A stretch of 64,000 nt of DNA from Oscillospiraceae bacterium (GCA_015067705.1 SVLW01000007.1:1-64000); one strand, 5' to 3'. Numbered from the stretch's first letter, positions 18,718 to 28,316 are shown. Translations and numbers: made by a program. Notes: generated by a model from the sequence alone, not told the origin.

Positions 18718-19089
18718 TCAGTATTTGATGGCATAATAAATCACATAGGCCCAGCCGAAGATGCCGTGGAGGATCGCCCAACCGATGGATTTCCAGGCGG
18801 TATAGGAAATAATCATGGCAAGCACTGCGCCAAATCCAACTCCCGTTTCTGCGGAGTTTTTCACAGTAATATGCCTCCTTGTTTTCTTTTCGCCATAGAG
18901 CACACGTTCAATAGGAACCTCAAAAATCTCTGCAATTCGGGTCAACGTATCAATGTCCGGTTCTGTCTTGCCGTTTTCCCAATTACTGACAGCCTGACGG
19001 GTGACATGGAGCTCCTCTGCCAGCTGATCCTGCGTCCTGCCTTTTTCATTTCGCAAGTCACGGATATGTTTCCCTATTTGATTGTTCAT
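18718..19089 (-). CDS. XRE family HTH transcriptional regulator with C-terminal TM helices
   Basis: IGKHIRDLRNEKGRTQDQLAEELHVTRQAVSNWENGKTEPDIDTL. Confidence 0.9.
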   Translation of the reverse strand: MNNQIGKHIRDLRNEKGRTQDQLAEELHVTRQAVSNWENGKTEPDIDTLTRIAEIFEVPIERVLYGEKKTRRHITVKNSAETGVGFGAVLAMIISYTAWKSIGWAILHGIFGWAYVIYYAIKY

Positions 19090-19187
19090 GGTATCACCTC
19101 TTGTGCTCATCATACCGCGAATTCCCATAAAAAGGCAAGCAATAGTTTGTTGCATCGGTCAATTCACGGGGAATTCGGTTGAAAAAG

Positions 19188-19225
19188 TAAAAAACCGGGC
19201 AAGGAATCTCCTTGCCCGGATTCGG
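19188..19225 (-). terminator. Rho-independent terminator
   Basis: aaaaaccgggcaaggaatctccttgcccgg. Confidence 0.85.
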
Positions 19226-19233
19226 CTGCAAAT

Positions 19234-19743
19234 TCAGATGACGAGGGACGGTGCGGTGTAGACGCGGGTGCCCAGCTCCTGATTCAGGAGATACAGGCTG
19301 CGGGGATCGTTGCCGTAGAGGCGATACTTCTTGATGAGGGAGTCGGCGTTGGTCTCCTCCTCGCCCTGCTCCTTAACAAACCAGTCGAGGAACTGCATGG
19401 CGCGGAAATCCTTCACGCTGTAGGCCGCATCGTAAATGTCGTGGATCAGAGAAGTGACGTACTGCTCGTGCTCATAACCTGCCAGCAGGGGATCGATGGG
19501 GTTCTCGAACACGAGGTTCGGCTTTGCAATGGCGTCCAGCTCCACCTTCACGCCGTTATTCTGCAGGTACTTGATGAAGAGCATGGCATGGTCGCGCTCT
19601 TCCTGTGCCTGGATGGTGTACCAGTTGCCAAAACCGTCCAGATCGATATCAATAAAATAGTTTGCAAAGTCCAGATAGAGATAGGCACTGTAAAATTCCT
19701 TGTTGATCTGCTGCATCAGAAGATCCTGTACTCGTTTATCCAT
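19234..19743 (-). CDS. ftnA: Ferritin
   Basis: QQINKEFYSAYLYLDFANYF, QEERDHAMLFIKYLQNN, FLDWFVKEQGEEETNADSLIKKY. Confidence 0.93.
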   Translation of the reverse strand: MDKRVQDLLMQQINKEFYSAYLYLDFANYFIDIDLDGFGNWYTIQAQEERDHAMLFIKYLQNNGVKVELDAIAKPNLVFENPIDPLLAGYEHEQYVTSLIHDIYDAAYSVKDFRAMQFLDWFVKEQGEEETNADSLIKKYRLYGNDPRSLYLLNQELGTRVYTAPSLVI

Positions 19744-19900
19744 AATGTCCGCCTTTCCGCATCCAGAAAAGGATGCCTGCTATGATAGAATATCAAATTC
19801 CGTCTATATGATACCATAAGCGTATAGCTTTCGCAAGATGGTTTTTCTTGTGTTTGCCGGAATTATTTGCTACAATGAAGAAAAATCGAGGTGAAAAAGA

Positions 19901-20362
19901 ATGACTGACAATCATGCACTTTGCGCTGCCCTTTCTGCGCTGACGGAGGGAGTGCCCCATCGGATCGCCAATCTGGCAAACGCTTCTGCGCTTTTATATG
20001 ACGTCCTGCCGGACCTGAACTGGGCGGGATTCTATCTCATGGAGGGCGGACGGCTGGTGCTGGGGCCCTTCCAGGGCAAGCCCGCCTGTATCGAGATCGC
20101 CGTGGGCCGCGGCGTCTGCGGCACCGCCGTGGCAGAGAACGCCGCCCAGCGTGTGCCGGATGTGCACGCCTTCCCCGGCCACATCGCCTGTGACGGCGCC
20201 TCCAATTCCGAGCTTGTGATCCCTATTCACATGGGCGGAGCGGTCGTGGGTGTACTGGATCTGGACAGCCCGGTGTTCGACCGCTTCTCCGAGGCGGATC
20301 AGGCGGGCCTTGAGGCCTTTGTCCGCATTCTGGAAGAAACCGTGTTTGGCGGGGACGCATAA
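19901..20362 (+). CDS. GAF-domain free methionine-(R)-sulfoxide reductase-like protein
   Basis: LNWAGFYLMEGGRLVLGPFQGKPACIEIAVGRGVCGTAVAE...HIACDGASNSELVIPI; conserved Cys positions. Confidence 0.93.
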   Translation: MTDNHALCAALSALTEGVPHRIANLANASALLYDVLPDLNWAGFYLMEGGRLVLGPFQGKPACIEIAVGRGVCGTAVAENAAQRVPDVHAFPGHIACDGASNSELVIPIHMGGAVVGVLDLDSPVFDRFSEADQAGLEAFVRILEETVFGGDA

Positions 20363-20386
20363 GCCGCCATGGAAAGGAACGAGTCT

Positions 20387-21139
20387 ATGAAATCCTATCA
20401 GGAGGAAAACGCCAGAATCATCGACAGCTGGTGCGAAGAGGGCTGGGAATGGGGCGAGCCCATTCCCCATGAAGTCTTTGAAAAAGCCAAAGCAGGGGAG
20501 TGGGACGTGCTCCTGACCCCCACGAAGCCGGTGCCCCACGAGTGGTTCGGGGATCTTTCCGGCCGGCGCGTCCTGGGTCTCGCCAGCGGCGGCGGACAGC
20601 AGATCCCTATTTTCTCCGCCCTGGGCGCCGATTGTACCCTGCTTGATTACTCCGAAAAGCAGTGCGAGAGCGACCGCATGGTGGCCCGGCGGGAGGGCTA
20701 TGCCGTGGAGATTCTCCGGGCCGACATGACAAAGCCTCTGCCCTTCCCGGACGAGAGCTTTGACCTGATCTTTCATCCCGTCTCCAACTGCTATGTGGAG
20801 GAGATCGCGCCCATCTTCCGGGAGTGTTACCGCGTGCTGAAAAAGGGCGGCGCGCTGCTGGGCGGCTATGACATCGGCATCAATTATCTCTTCGACGAGG
20901 AGGAGACCACGGTGACCAATTCTCTGCCCTTCAACCCCCTGAAGGATCCGGCTCTTTACGAAAAGTCCATGCAGTACGATTGGGGCATCCAGTTCTCCCA
21001 CACCGTAGAGGAACAGCTCCGCAGCCAGCTCCGCGCCGGCTTCGCCCTGGCCGATCTCTACGAGGACACCAACGGCTCCGGCCGCCTCCACGAACTGGGC
21101 GTCCCGTGCTTTTTGGCCGTGCGCGCGGTGAAGGTATAA
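20387..21139 (+). CDS. Class I SAM-dependent methyltransferase
   Basis: GRRVLGLASGGGQQIPIFSALGADCTLLDYSEKQ...DMTKPLPFPDESFDLIFHPV. Confidence 0.92.
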   Translation: MKSYQEENARIIDSWCEEGWEWGEPIPHEVFEKAKAGEWDVLLTPTKPVPHEWFGDLSGRRVLGLASGGGQQIPIFSALGADCTLLDYSEKQCESDRMVARREGYAVEILRADMTKPLPFPDESFDLIFHPVSNCYVEEIAPIFRECYRVLKKGGALLGGYDIGINYLFDEEETTVTNSLPFNPLKDPALYEKSMQYDWGIQFSHTVEEQLRSQLRAGFALADLYEDTNGSGRLHELGVPCFLAVRAVKV

Positions 21140-21183
21140 AGAAATCTAAGGATTGATCAACCGCAATTTGACGGAGGACAAAA

Positions 21184-21543
21184 ATGCCTTTAGTTCGTAT
21201 AGAAATCATAAAAGGAAAAAGTTTTGAATATAAAAAAGAAATGCTCAATGCTGTTCATACAGCATTAATGAATGCTATTCAAATTGAGGACTGGGATAGA
21301 TTTCAAAGAATATATGAAATTGAAGATGAGTTGTTTGAAAGAAGTGAAAATAAGTCTGAAAAATTTACGATGATAGAGATCACAATGTTTCAAGGGCGTA
21401 CAAAAGAGCAAAAGGCGAGAATATATGAGGAAATCGTAAAAGAATTATTTGAAAGACTTGAAATACAAGCGTCTGATGTTTTTATCGTCATACATGAACC
21501 TCAAAATGAAAATTGGGGATTGGCCGGTAAACAAAGAAAATAA
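21184..21543 (+). CDS. Tautomerase (4-OT/MIF-like) family protein
   Basis: MPLVRIEIIKGKS (N-terminal Pro after Met) and internal second half MIEITMFQGRTKEQKARIYEEIVKELFERL. Confidence 0.85.
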   Translation: MPLVRIEIIKGKSFEYKKEMLNAVHTALMNAIQIEDWDRFQRIYEIEDELFERSENKSEKFTMIEITMFQGRTKEQKARIYEEIVKELFERLEIQASDVFIVIHEPQNENWGLAGKQRK

Positions 21544-21589
21544 ATGTGTGGAGTGGTTGAAATTCCAAACAAGATCATATCAAATGATA

Positions 21590-21618
21590 AAGCCAAGGCG
21601 TATGCCTTGGCTTTTTAT
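21590..21618. terminator. Rho-independent terminator
   Basis: aagccaaggcgtatgccttggctttttat. Confidence 0.85.
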
Positions 21619-21622
21619 CATT

Positions 21623-22471
21623 TTATTCTTCTTCTCCCAAGAACAAAAACCGCAGTGCTTCCGGCAGAACCTTTGCCCAGGCGGCCTCGGTATGTGCCTG
21701 ACGGGTGTCAAGCAGGAACATCAGATGGCGATTGTCAAATCCTGCTGCTTTCAGCTTGCGGTAAACTGCCAGCACATAATCGACACTTGTAGCGTCGATC
21801 CCCTGATCGCCGTTATAGAAGGCGAAGCGATGGCCCTCCAGACGCTTCATATCGTACTCGTCCAGATGCTGCAGGAGTCCTTCCATGGTGAACATGGGGA
21901 AACCGGGGGAGAACACGATGGCGCGGGAGAACACCTCCGGATGCCGCAGCATCATGTAATAGGAGCAGGAACCGCCGGCGGAAATGCCGCCGATGCCGGT
22001 ATGGACGGCGTCCGGCAGAGTCCGGAAATTCTCATCGATCAGCGGTTTTAAGGTGTGCACGATGAAATCGGCGTAGAGATCCGTGGTGCTCTCGCCGGGG
22101 ATGCGCGGCACCGGGAAGCCATGCACCACGATGCCTTCCTCGGCTCTCGGCAGAGGCGGCGTCAGCTCCGTACCCCGGGTGGGCGCGGTATCCACCGCCA
22201 CCACGATGGCGGAAAATCCCTCATCCCGCAGGGACGTCACGGCCCGGTCGGCGTCCAGCTTGGGCTTGTCGTCGCCGCAGCGGAACACGCCCTGACCGTC
22301 ATGCATATAAAGCACCGGGAAGCGGCGCTCGCCGTCGTATTCCTCCGGCAGCCACACCCGGATCAGACGGCGGCGGCCGTCCGGATAGGGCGTCATTTCC
22401 AGTTCAAAGGTCACGATTTTGCCCTGGGGGATCAGGTCGCCGTGTTCATACGGCATCAGATGGAGTTTCAT
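21623..22471 (-). CDS. Esterase / alpha-beta hydrolase (esterase D-like)
   Basis: FPVLYMHDGQGVF...HTGIGGISAGGSCSYYMMLRHPEVFSRAIVFSPGF (GxSxG-type). Confidence 0.88.
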   Translation of the reverse strand: MKLHLMPYEHGDLIPQGKIVTFELEMTPYPDGRRRLIRVWLPEEYDGERRFPVLYMHDGQGVFRCGDDKPKLDADRAVTSLRDEGFSAIVVAVDTAPTRGTELTPPLPRAEEGIVVHGFPVPRIPGESTTDLYADFIVHTLKPLIDENFRTLPDAVHTGIGGISAGGSCSYYMMLRHPEVFSRAIVFSPGFPMFTMEGLLQHLDEYDMKRLEGHRFAFYNGDQGIDATSVDYVLAVYRKLKAAGFDNRHLMFLLDTRQAHTEAAWAKVLPEALRFLFLGEEE

Positions 22472-22686
22472 TTGGCACACCTCGCTTTTTTCTTTCAGTA
22501 TACCGAAAAACGGAAGGACGCGCAAGTCTCCCACGCCGGAGAATGCGGAATGCGGAAGAGTTCCATTGGATGATCTTCACAGGAAAATAACAGGAATATA
22601 GTGTCAGATTTGGCGAACACCTTGATTCTCGCCCCTGTTATGATAAACTGAACATAGACTTCGACTCTTTATTATGAGGTGAAACC

Positions 22687-25125
22687 ATGAGTAAGATCAC
22701 TGTCAAAACCAGCGAAAAACGTTTCCCCATCGCACCGGATCTTTATGGTATCTTCTTCGAGGATATCAGCCACGCCGGTGACGGCGGTATTTATCCCGAA
22801 ATGCTCCGCAACCGTTCCTTCGAGGACTCTCTCCTGCCGGAAGGCTGCGTCACGAATGACGGCGGCAAGACCTTTGTTTCTCCCACCGGCTGGATCGATG
22901 AGTTCAACGGCGGCGAGGGCATGAATAACTGGGTGGAGAAGAACCAGATCGTTCCCACGCCCGTTCCTGCCTGGTACACCGAAAACGCCGAGATGACGCT
23001 CGATGCCGAGAACACCTTAAACGCCAAGCGTAAGGTCTCCCTGAAGGTGGACTTCCAGCCCGGCGGCCGCATCCGCAACATCGGCTATGCAGGTGTGCCC
23101 CAGCACGCCGGCAAGGCCTATCACTTCTATGTTTTCCTGAAAACCGAAAAGCCCGTGACTCTCGATATCACCATTGAGGAAGACGGCGTCGTGCTTTCCT
23201 CCGCGGAGATCGAGGCCAAGGGCAATGGCTGGGTGCGTTATGACTGCTCTTTGGTCGGCACCAAGACCACCGGCAATGCGGCCTTCTACATCACCTGCCG
23301 CGAGGGCGGTACGGTGCGCTTTGGCTTCAGCTCCCTGATGCCTGCCGACACTTTCAATGGCCACGGCCTGCGCCGCGACCTGGTGGAAAAGCTCCGCGAC
23401 ATGAATCCCGCCTTCCTGCGCTTCCCCGGCGGCTGTATCGTAGAGGGCTTCACCAAGGAGACCGCCATGTACTTCCGCAATGTGGTGGGCCCCGTTTGGG
23501 AGCGTCCCAGCCACTGGCTCCTGTGGCACTATCGCGCCACCAATGGTCTGGGCTTCCATGAGTATCTCCAGCTCTGTGAGGACCTGAACCTGTCCCCGCT
23601 TTATGTCTGTAACTGCGGCATGACCTGCCAGGGCCGTGGACCGTACTACTATAACGACGAAGAGCAGGAGGACATGATCCAGGATACCCTGAACGCCATC
23701 GAGTATGCCGTTGGTCCCGCCGATTCCGAGTGGGGCAGCCTGCGCGCCAAGATGGGCCATGAGGCGCCCTTCGGCCTCGAGTATCTGGAGATCGGTAACG
23801 AGAACAGCGGCCCCGAGTACGAGCGTCGGTATAACCTCGTCCGTGACGCCGTTCTTGCCCGTTATCCCAATCTGAAGATCATCGCCAACGACCGCGGCCG
23901 CGACGAAAAGCTCAAGACCGACATCGCTGACGACCATTACTACAACATGCCGGAGTTCTTCGCCGAGAACTACGATATGTACAAAGACTATGACCGCAAC
24001 GAGCCCGATATCTTCGTGGGCGAATTCGCCGTCAACCAGACCTATGAGGGCCAGCTCCGCGCCGCCATCTCCGAGGCCATGTACATGGTGGGTATGGAGC
24101 GCAATCAGGACGTGGTGAAGCTTGCCTCCTATGCACCGCTTTTCGAGCATGTGAACTTCTCCTCCTGGTACCCGAACCTGCTCATTTACGATAACTATAG
24201 AAGCTACACCATCCCCACTTACTACGCATGGCGTCTCTTCGGCGGCAGCCGCGGTAAGGACGTGGTGGAATCCTCTGAGGAATTCCGGAAGATTTATCTG
24301 AAGCTGGCCGGTCTGCCCGCCATCACCGGCGACTACGGTATGCGTTACCGCGGCGCCAAGTGGAACGGCGAGGCCGTCGCCGCCACCCATGAGGTCTTCG
24401 GCAAGCTGGTGGCCGAGGGCGAGGATCTGGTGCTCACCGAAGTGCCGCCCAAGCGCGTCCGTCCCTTCAAGCTCCCGTCTCTGGTCGCCATGGGCGAGGA
24501 TGTGGAAGCCAAGGCTGGTACCTTTGAGGTGGAAGTGCTGGCAGACGGCGGCCGCGAAGTGGGCGTCGGCATCCTGTGCGCACCCAAGCCTCTGAGCTTC
24601 TATGACCGCAACAACCCCAACCCCGTGGATCCGTGGGAGATGCGCTTCCTCGAGATGTTCCGCTGGGTCATCCGTGATGGCAAGTCCTGTGTCCTCCGCG
24701 GCATGCGCGGTACCGCCATCAGCGAGGAAAAGGAAGTAAAGCTCCTGGACGGCCAGTACAACAAGCTGTCCTACATCGTCAAGCAGCCCTATGTGGAGCT
24801 TTACCTGAACGGCGAGCTCATCGACACCGTGGAACTGCCTCACTATCAGTCCATGTGCTCCGTGGTCACCGATACCGAGGATGAGATCATCATCAAGGCT
24901 GTCAACTTCGACGACGTGGCTGACGACATCGAGATCACTCTGGACTGCGACGTGGCGTCCGAGTATACCGTGGGTCTCCTCACCGGCAATGCCGAAGATG
25001 AGAACACCATCGAGAACCCGGACAACGTCCATGACGTCCTGCTCAATAAGACCGGCGCCGCCCGTACCTTCACTTACACCGCACCGGCCCTCTCCGTGAA
25101 TATCCTGACCCTCAAGAAGGCATAA
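22687..25125 (+). CDS. Alpha-L-arabinofuranosidase, GH51, with carbohydrate-binding-like N-terminal insertion
   Basis: GIFFEDISHAGDGGIYPEMLRNRSFED; PAFLRFPGGCIVEG; EIGNENSG; EFAVN. Confidence 0.94.
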   Translation: MSKITVKTSEKRFPIAPDLYGIFFEDISHAGDGGIYPEMLRNRSFEDSLLPEGCVTNDGGKTFVSPTGWIDEFNGGEGMNNWVEKNQIVPTPVPAWYTENAEMTLDAENTLNAKRKVSLKVDFQPGGRIRNIGYAGVPQHAGKAYHFYVFLKTEKPVTLDITIEEDGVVLSSAEIEAKGNGWVRYDCSLVGTKTTGNAAFYITCREGGTVRFGFSSLMPADTFNGHGLRRDLVEKLRDMNPAFLRFPGGCIVEGFTKETAMYFRNVVGPVWERPSHWLLWHYRATNGLGFHEYLQLCEDLNLSPLYVCNCGMTCQGRGPYYYNDEEQEDMIQDTLNAIEYAVGPADSEWGSLRAKMGHEAPFGLEYLEIGNENSGPEYERRYNLVRDAVLARYPNLKIIANDRGRDEKLKTDIADDHYYNMPEFFAENYDMYKDYDRNEPDIFVGEFAVNQTYEGQLRAAISEAMYMVGMERNQDVVKLASYAPLFEHVNFSSWYPNLLIYDNYRSYTIPTYYAWRLFGGSRGKDVVESSEEFRKIYLKLAGLPAITGDYGMRYRGAKWNGEAVAATHEVFGKLVAEGEDLVLTEVPPKRVRPFKLPSLVAMGEDVEAKAGTFEVEVLADGGREVGVGILCAPKPLSFYDRNNPNPVDPWEMRFLEMFRWVIRDGKSCVLRGMRGTAISEEKEVKLLDGQYNKLSYIVKQPYVELYLNGELIDTVELPHYQSMCSVVTDTEDEIIIKAVNFDDVADDIEITLDCDVASEYTVGLLTGNAEDENTIENPDNVHDVLLNKTGAARTFTYTAPALSVNILTLKKA

Positions 25126-25139
25126 ACGCTTTCATACAG

Positions 25140-25176
25140 AAAAAGTCCCCGGCCAATCGGCCGGGGACTTTTTTAT
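25140..25176. terminator. Bidirectional rho-independent terminator
   Basis: aaaaagtccccggccaatcggccggggactttttta. Confidence 0.9.
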
Positions 25177-25712
25177 ATCTTTTTGCAAAATTCCAATATT
25201 TCGTCTTTTCTGCCTTCCACATCTTCCCGGTATTCCACCGAACAGAGGCACAGACTGCCGCAGCAGTCGATTTCCATGTGCCCGTAAAAATGCTCGATGC
25301 TCTCCACCAGGCGGAGACATTCCCGCATGCTGGGGCCGGTGCGCAGGGTGACGGCATAACCTTTCTTCCCGGCGCCGATGGTGGCGTGGGGTTCGTGGGT
25401 GTTGCACCAGGGGGTGCAGCGATCGATGAAGGCCTTGAACTGCCCGGGCACATCCGCCCAGTAAGAAGGCGCGACAGAGACGATCACATCCGCCCATGCA
25501 TATTCCGCGACCAGCGCATCCACATCGTCCTTCTGCACGCATTTCGCAGTCTCGTGACAGGCGCGGCAGCCCAGGCAGAAGTGGAACTGATAATCGTCGA
25601 TGCAAACGCTGTGTACCTCATACCGCGCGGCCAGCTGCTCCGCAACCAGTTCTGCGATCCGCGCCGTAGCCCCGGTTCTCACCGGACTGCAGTTGATGAC
25701 AAGTGCTTTCAT
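25173..25712 (-). CDS. Flavodoxin-fold NAD(P)H-dependent FMN reductase family protein
   Basis: MKALVINCSPVRTGATARIAELVAEQL; CLGCRACHETAKCVQKDDVDAL. Confidence 0.9.
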   Translation of the reverse strand: MKALVINCSPVRTGATARIAELVAEQLAARYEVHSVCIDDYQFHFCLGCRACHETAKCVQKDDVDALVAEYAWADVIVSVAPSYWADVPGQFKAFIDRCTPWCNTHEPHATIGAGKKGYAVTLRTGPSMRECLRLVESIEHFYGHMEIDCCGSLCLCSVEYREDVEGRKDEILEFCKKI

Positions 25713-25730
25713 ACTTTCCCTCCTGGTTCC

Positions 25731-26273
25731 TCACCATTCCACTTCCATCGCGCAGCGTTCGCCGCCGCTTTTGATGCTTTCCCGCAAGGTGATCGTCACG
25801 TCCTTCTGCAAAAGCTCCCGGAAGATCCCCTCGGCATTCCCGACCGTACAGTAACACCACGTCATGGGAAGCTGCTGCCCGACGCGTTTCACGCAGGCAC
25901 AATAACATTCCGGATAACAGAACAGGATCTTATTTTCCGAGATATATTCCAGTGAAGCAAAGCTTTCCTTCGCGTTAAAGGCGTCAACAAATGCCTGCAC
26001 GCTGTCGGCTCGCTTCCAATAGGTGCTCAGTTTACGGGCGATGGATTTTCCGTCGTTGCAGCGGCAGGGTTTGCGAATGTCCTGTCGAGTTTTTGGATCG
26101 AAATTTTCGTCCAGATACTGACAGACTTCCGCAGCCCACTGGAATTTTTTGTCGACCGTGGCGCTTTTGGAGAGGGGATGCGCCTCTGCAAATTGCGCCG
26201 CCGCCTCCGCCCCTGCATATTTGCTCAGACTGTCTGCAAAGCGCAGTGCATGGGCGTTGTCATTCTTCGTCAT
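25731..26273 (-). CDS. Cys-rich conserved hypothetical protein (V4R-like C-terminus?)
   Basis: CYPECYCACVKR...TWCYCTVGNAEGIFRELL...SIKSGGERCAMEV. Confidence 0.72.
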   Translation of the reverse strand: MTKNDNAHALRFADSLSKYAGAEAAAQFAEAHPLSKSATVDKKFQWAAEVCQYLDENFDPKTRQDIRKPCRCNDGKSIARKLSTYWKRADSVQAFVDAFNAKESFASLEYISENKILFCYPECYCACVKRVGQQLPMTWCYCTVGNAEGIFRELLQKDVTITLRESIKSGGERCAMEVEW

Positions 26274-26277
26274 CCCC

Positions 26278-27003
26278 TTACACCTCGATCTCCAGCCCGT
26301 CTGTGGCGATCAGCATGGGCTTATTAAGCTCGTCCAGGTGCTTCTGGAGGGCATAGACCGTATCCGTAAAGCGCGGGGCATAGTGGGTGATGCAGATCTT
26401 CCGGATGTCCTCGCGCTCGTAGAGCGGGAGATACTCGCTTGCCGGGAAGTGGGCGCATTCACTGATGACCAGGTCCAGCGGCGCCGCCAGCGCCTCCACC
26501 GGGAAATCCTCTCTGGGATTTTTCAGGTCGCCGGTGATCACCACGCGCTTGCCCTCGGCCTCCAGGAGATAGGCATAGGACACCGCCAGATGCTTCGTGC
26601 GGATGGCCGTGACCTTCAGAACGCCGTCGTCAAACACCACGCCGGCCTCCACCGGGCGGAACTGATACTCCCGCAGACGGCCAATGGTGGTCATCTGAAG
26701 CCAGCGGTCAAAAATCTCCACCGCGCCCATGTCCGGCAGACAGATCACCGGATCCGCCTTAGTGAACCACCAGTTCATGAGATCGATGAACTGGAAGAGG
26801 CCATTTGAATGGTCGCCGTGCATATGGGTGAGGAAGATACCGCGCACATCCTCCACGCGCTTGCCCCGGCGGCGCAGCTCGTCAATGACCATGGTGCCCA
26901 TGTCCACGAAATAGATGCGGCCGCCCACCTCAACCATGGTGCTGCTGCATCTGCGGTTTGCCTCCGGCACGCCGTGACTGCTGCCGATAATGGTGAGTTT
27001 CAT
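26278..27003 (-). CDS. MBL-fold metallo-hydrolase (RNase Z-like)
   Basis: GIFLTHMHGDHSNGLFQFIDLM; VITGDLKNP; SECAHFP. Confidence 0.92.
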   Translation of the reverse strand: MKLTIIGSSHGVPEANRRCSSTMVEVGGRIYFVDMGTMVIDELRRRGKRVEDVRGIFLTHMHGDHSNGLFQFIDLMNWWFTKADPVICLPDMGAVEIFDRWLQMTTIGRLREYQFRPVEAGVVFDDGVLKVTAIRTKHLAVSYAYLLEAEGKRVVITGDLKNPREDFPVEALAAPLDLVISECAHFPASEYLPLYEREDIRKICITHYAPRFTDTVYALQKHLDELNKPMLIATDGLEIEV

Positions 27004-27125
27004 ACGCAGTTCCTCCGATATTCGATGAATTTTCTAAGAAAATTGTACCATAGGAGGGATGGTGCTGTCAATTACGACACAGAATGTCTCCGTTTGTTTC
27101 CCACCGGAAGCGATAAAAAACACAG

Positions 27126-27144
27126 CCACCGGCGTAGCCGGTGG
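27126..27144. repeat. IS200 hairpin on the tnpA 3' side, also terminator-like on minus strand
   Basis: ccaccggcgtagccggtgg; minus strand followed by CTGTGTTTTTTAT. Confidence 0.7.
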
Positions 27145-27226
27145 TTGTTCATTTGCGGGCATAGCCCTCTGTTCCTCGCGTACGCGTCAAACGCGTAAGT
27201 ACGATCTGCCAGCTGCGCCAGGACTG

Positions 27227-27688
27227 TTACTTGCCGCCCGTAAACGGGCCATCGGGCGTCATTCTTAACTGTTCCCCCAGTTCATCTTCCTTCAGCTGAT
27301 TCCTGATATACTCCGCAATTCGGCTCTCGTTTTTCCCCACCGTATCGACATAGTATCCTCGACACCAAAATTCTCGATTTCGGTATTTATATTTCAAGTC
27401 GCCGAATTGCTCATAAAGCATCGTACTACTTTTTCCTTTGAGATACCCCATAAAGCTTGATACTGCCAGTTTCGGCGGTATTTCCACATACAAATGGATA
27501 TGATCCGGGCACGCTTCCGCTTCTATTACACGAACGCCCTTCCATTCACACAGCTGTCGTAGGATCTTTCCTATTGCGGATCGTTTCTCCTTGTAAAAGA
27601 CTTTGCGGCGGTACTTCGGTGCAAACACGATGTGATATTTGCAATTCCATTTTGTGTGTGATAAACTATTTACGTCATTCATTCCCAT
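27227..27688 (-). CDS. tnpA: IS200/IS605 family transposase TnpA
   Basis: TKWNCKYHIVFAPKYRRKVFY; CPDHIHLYVEIPP (HUH motif); YYVDTVGKNESRIAEYIRNQ. Confidence 0.95.
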   Translation of the reverse strand: MGMNDVNSLSHTKWNCKYHIVFAPKYRRKVFYKEKRSAIGKILRQLCEWKGVRVIEAEACPDHIHLYVEIPPKLAVSSFMGYLKGKSSTMLYEQFGDLKYKYRNREFWCRGYYVDTVGKNESRIAEYIRNQLKEDELGEQLRMTPDGPFTGGK

Positions 27689-27780
27689 AATGAATGCCTC
27701 CCTGTTATTTTCTCTGTGCAGTTGGCAGACCGCACCTTGATTCTAACAGGGATTTTTACTCTTCGCCATAGGCTCTTTTG

Positions 27781-27803
27781 AACCACTCGTTTAACGAGTG
27801 GTT
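27781..27803. repeat. IS200 hairpin on the tnpA 5' side
   Basis: aaccactcgtttaacgagtggtt. Confidence 0.7.
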
Positions 27804-27814
27804 TTCGTTATGCA

Positions 27815-27845
27815 AAAAGGAAGCAGAATTTCTTCTGCTTCCTCT
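27815..27845 (-). terminator. Terminator copy 1
   Basis: aaaaaggaagcagaatttcttctgcttcctct; same hairpin sequence as 28284-28316. Confidence 0.8.
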
Positions 27846-27864
27846 AGAAAATACAACGCTTCGT

Positions 27865-28212
27865 TTATTGGTCCTTCTTCTGATAGATGTCCGACAGAAT
27901 TTGCTGATACTTTTGCGGATCAGTAGACTGCAGCTTTTGAATTTCCTTCAAGCACTTTTCATCCAATTTGCGGGACCCGATTTTCCGGATATATTTCAGA
28001 AGAAAATATAACAAAACCAGAGAACCAAAAGAAATGAGCATGGCGGGATTATCAGACATGCCGGCTGACGTCAGAAGTGCAAATGCAACCGCCACCCAAA
28101 TCAAGGCATATAAAGCAAACGTAGGGCCACCGGTGAAATAGCCCAGCACCTTACTACGTCTGGTGAGTTTTGGGAAATATTTGTAAGATTTGTATGAGTA
28201 ACTGATTCGCAT
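27865..28212 (-). CDS. Small membrane protein of unknown function (115 aa)
   Basis: Two hydrophobic segments and a charged C-terminus; own terminator. Confidence 0.65.
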   Translation of the reverse strand: MRISYSYKSYKYFPKLTRRSKVLGYFTGGPTFALYALIWVAVAFALLTSAGMSDNPAMLISFGSLVLLYFLLKYIRKIGSRKLDEKCLKEIQKLQSTDPQKYQQILSDIYQKKDQ

Positions 28213-28283
28213 ATAGATCCCTCCTCTTTATTTATTATAGGCAGAAACAGAATGAAGTCAATATAATTGCGTACAGAAACAAA

Positions 28284-28316
28284 AAAGAGGAAGCAGAATT
28301 TCTTCTGCTTCCTCTC
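28284..28316 (-). terminator. Terminator copy 2 (rubrerythrin gene)
   Basis: aaaaaagaggaagcagaatttcttctgcttcctct. Confidence 0.85.

Larger units (their letters stand above)
27116..27805 (-). mobile_element. IS200-type insertion sequence (approximate limits)
   Basis: Complete Y1 transposase flanked by short subterminal hairpins; no tnpB. Confidence 0.8.

Noticed and set aside
23017-25032. 671-aa minus-strand ORF
   Set aside because: Antisense to the GH51 gene; codon-bias artefact.
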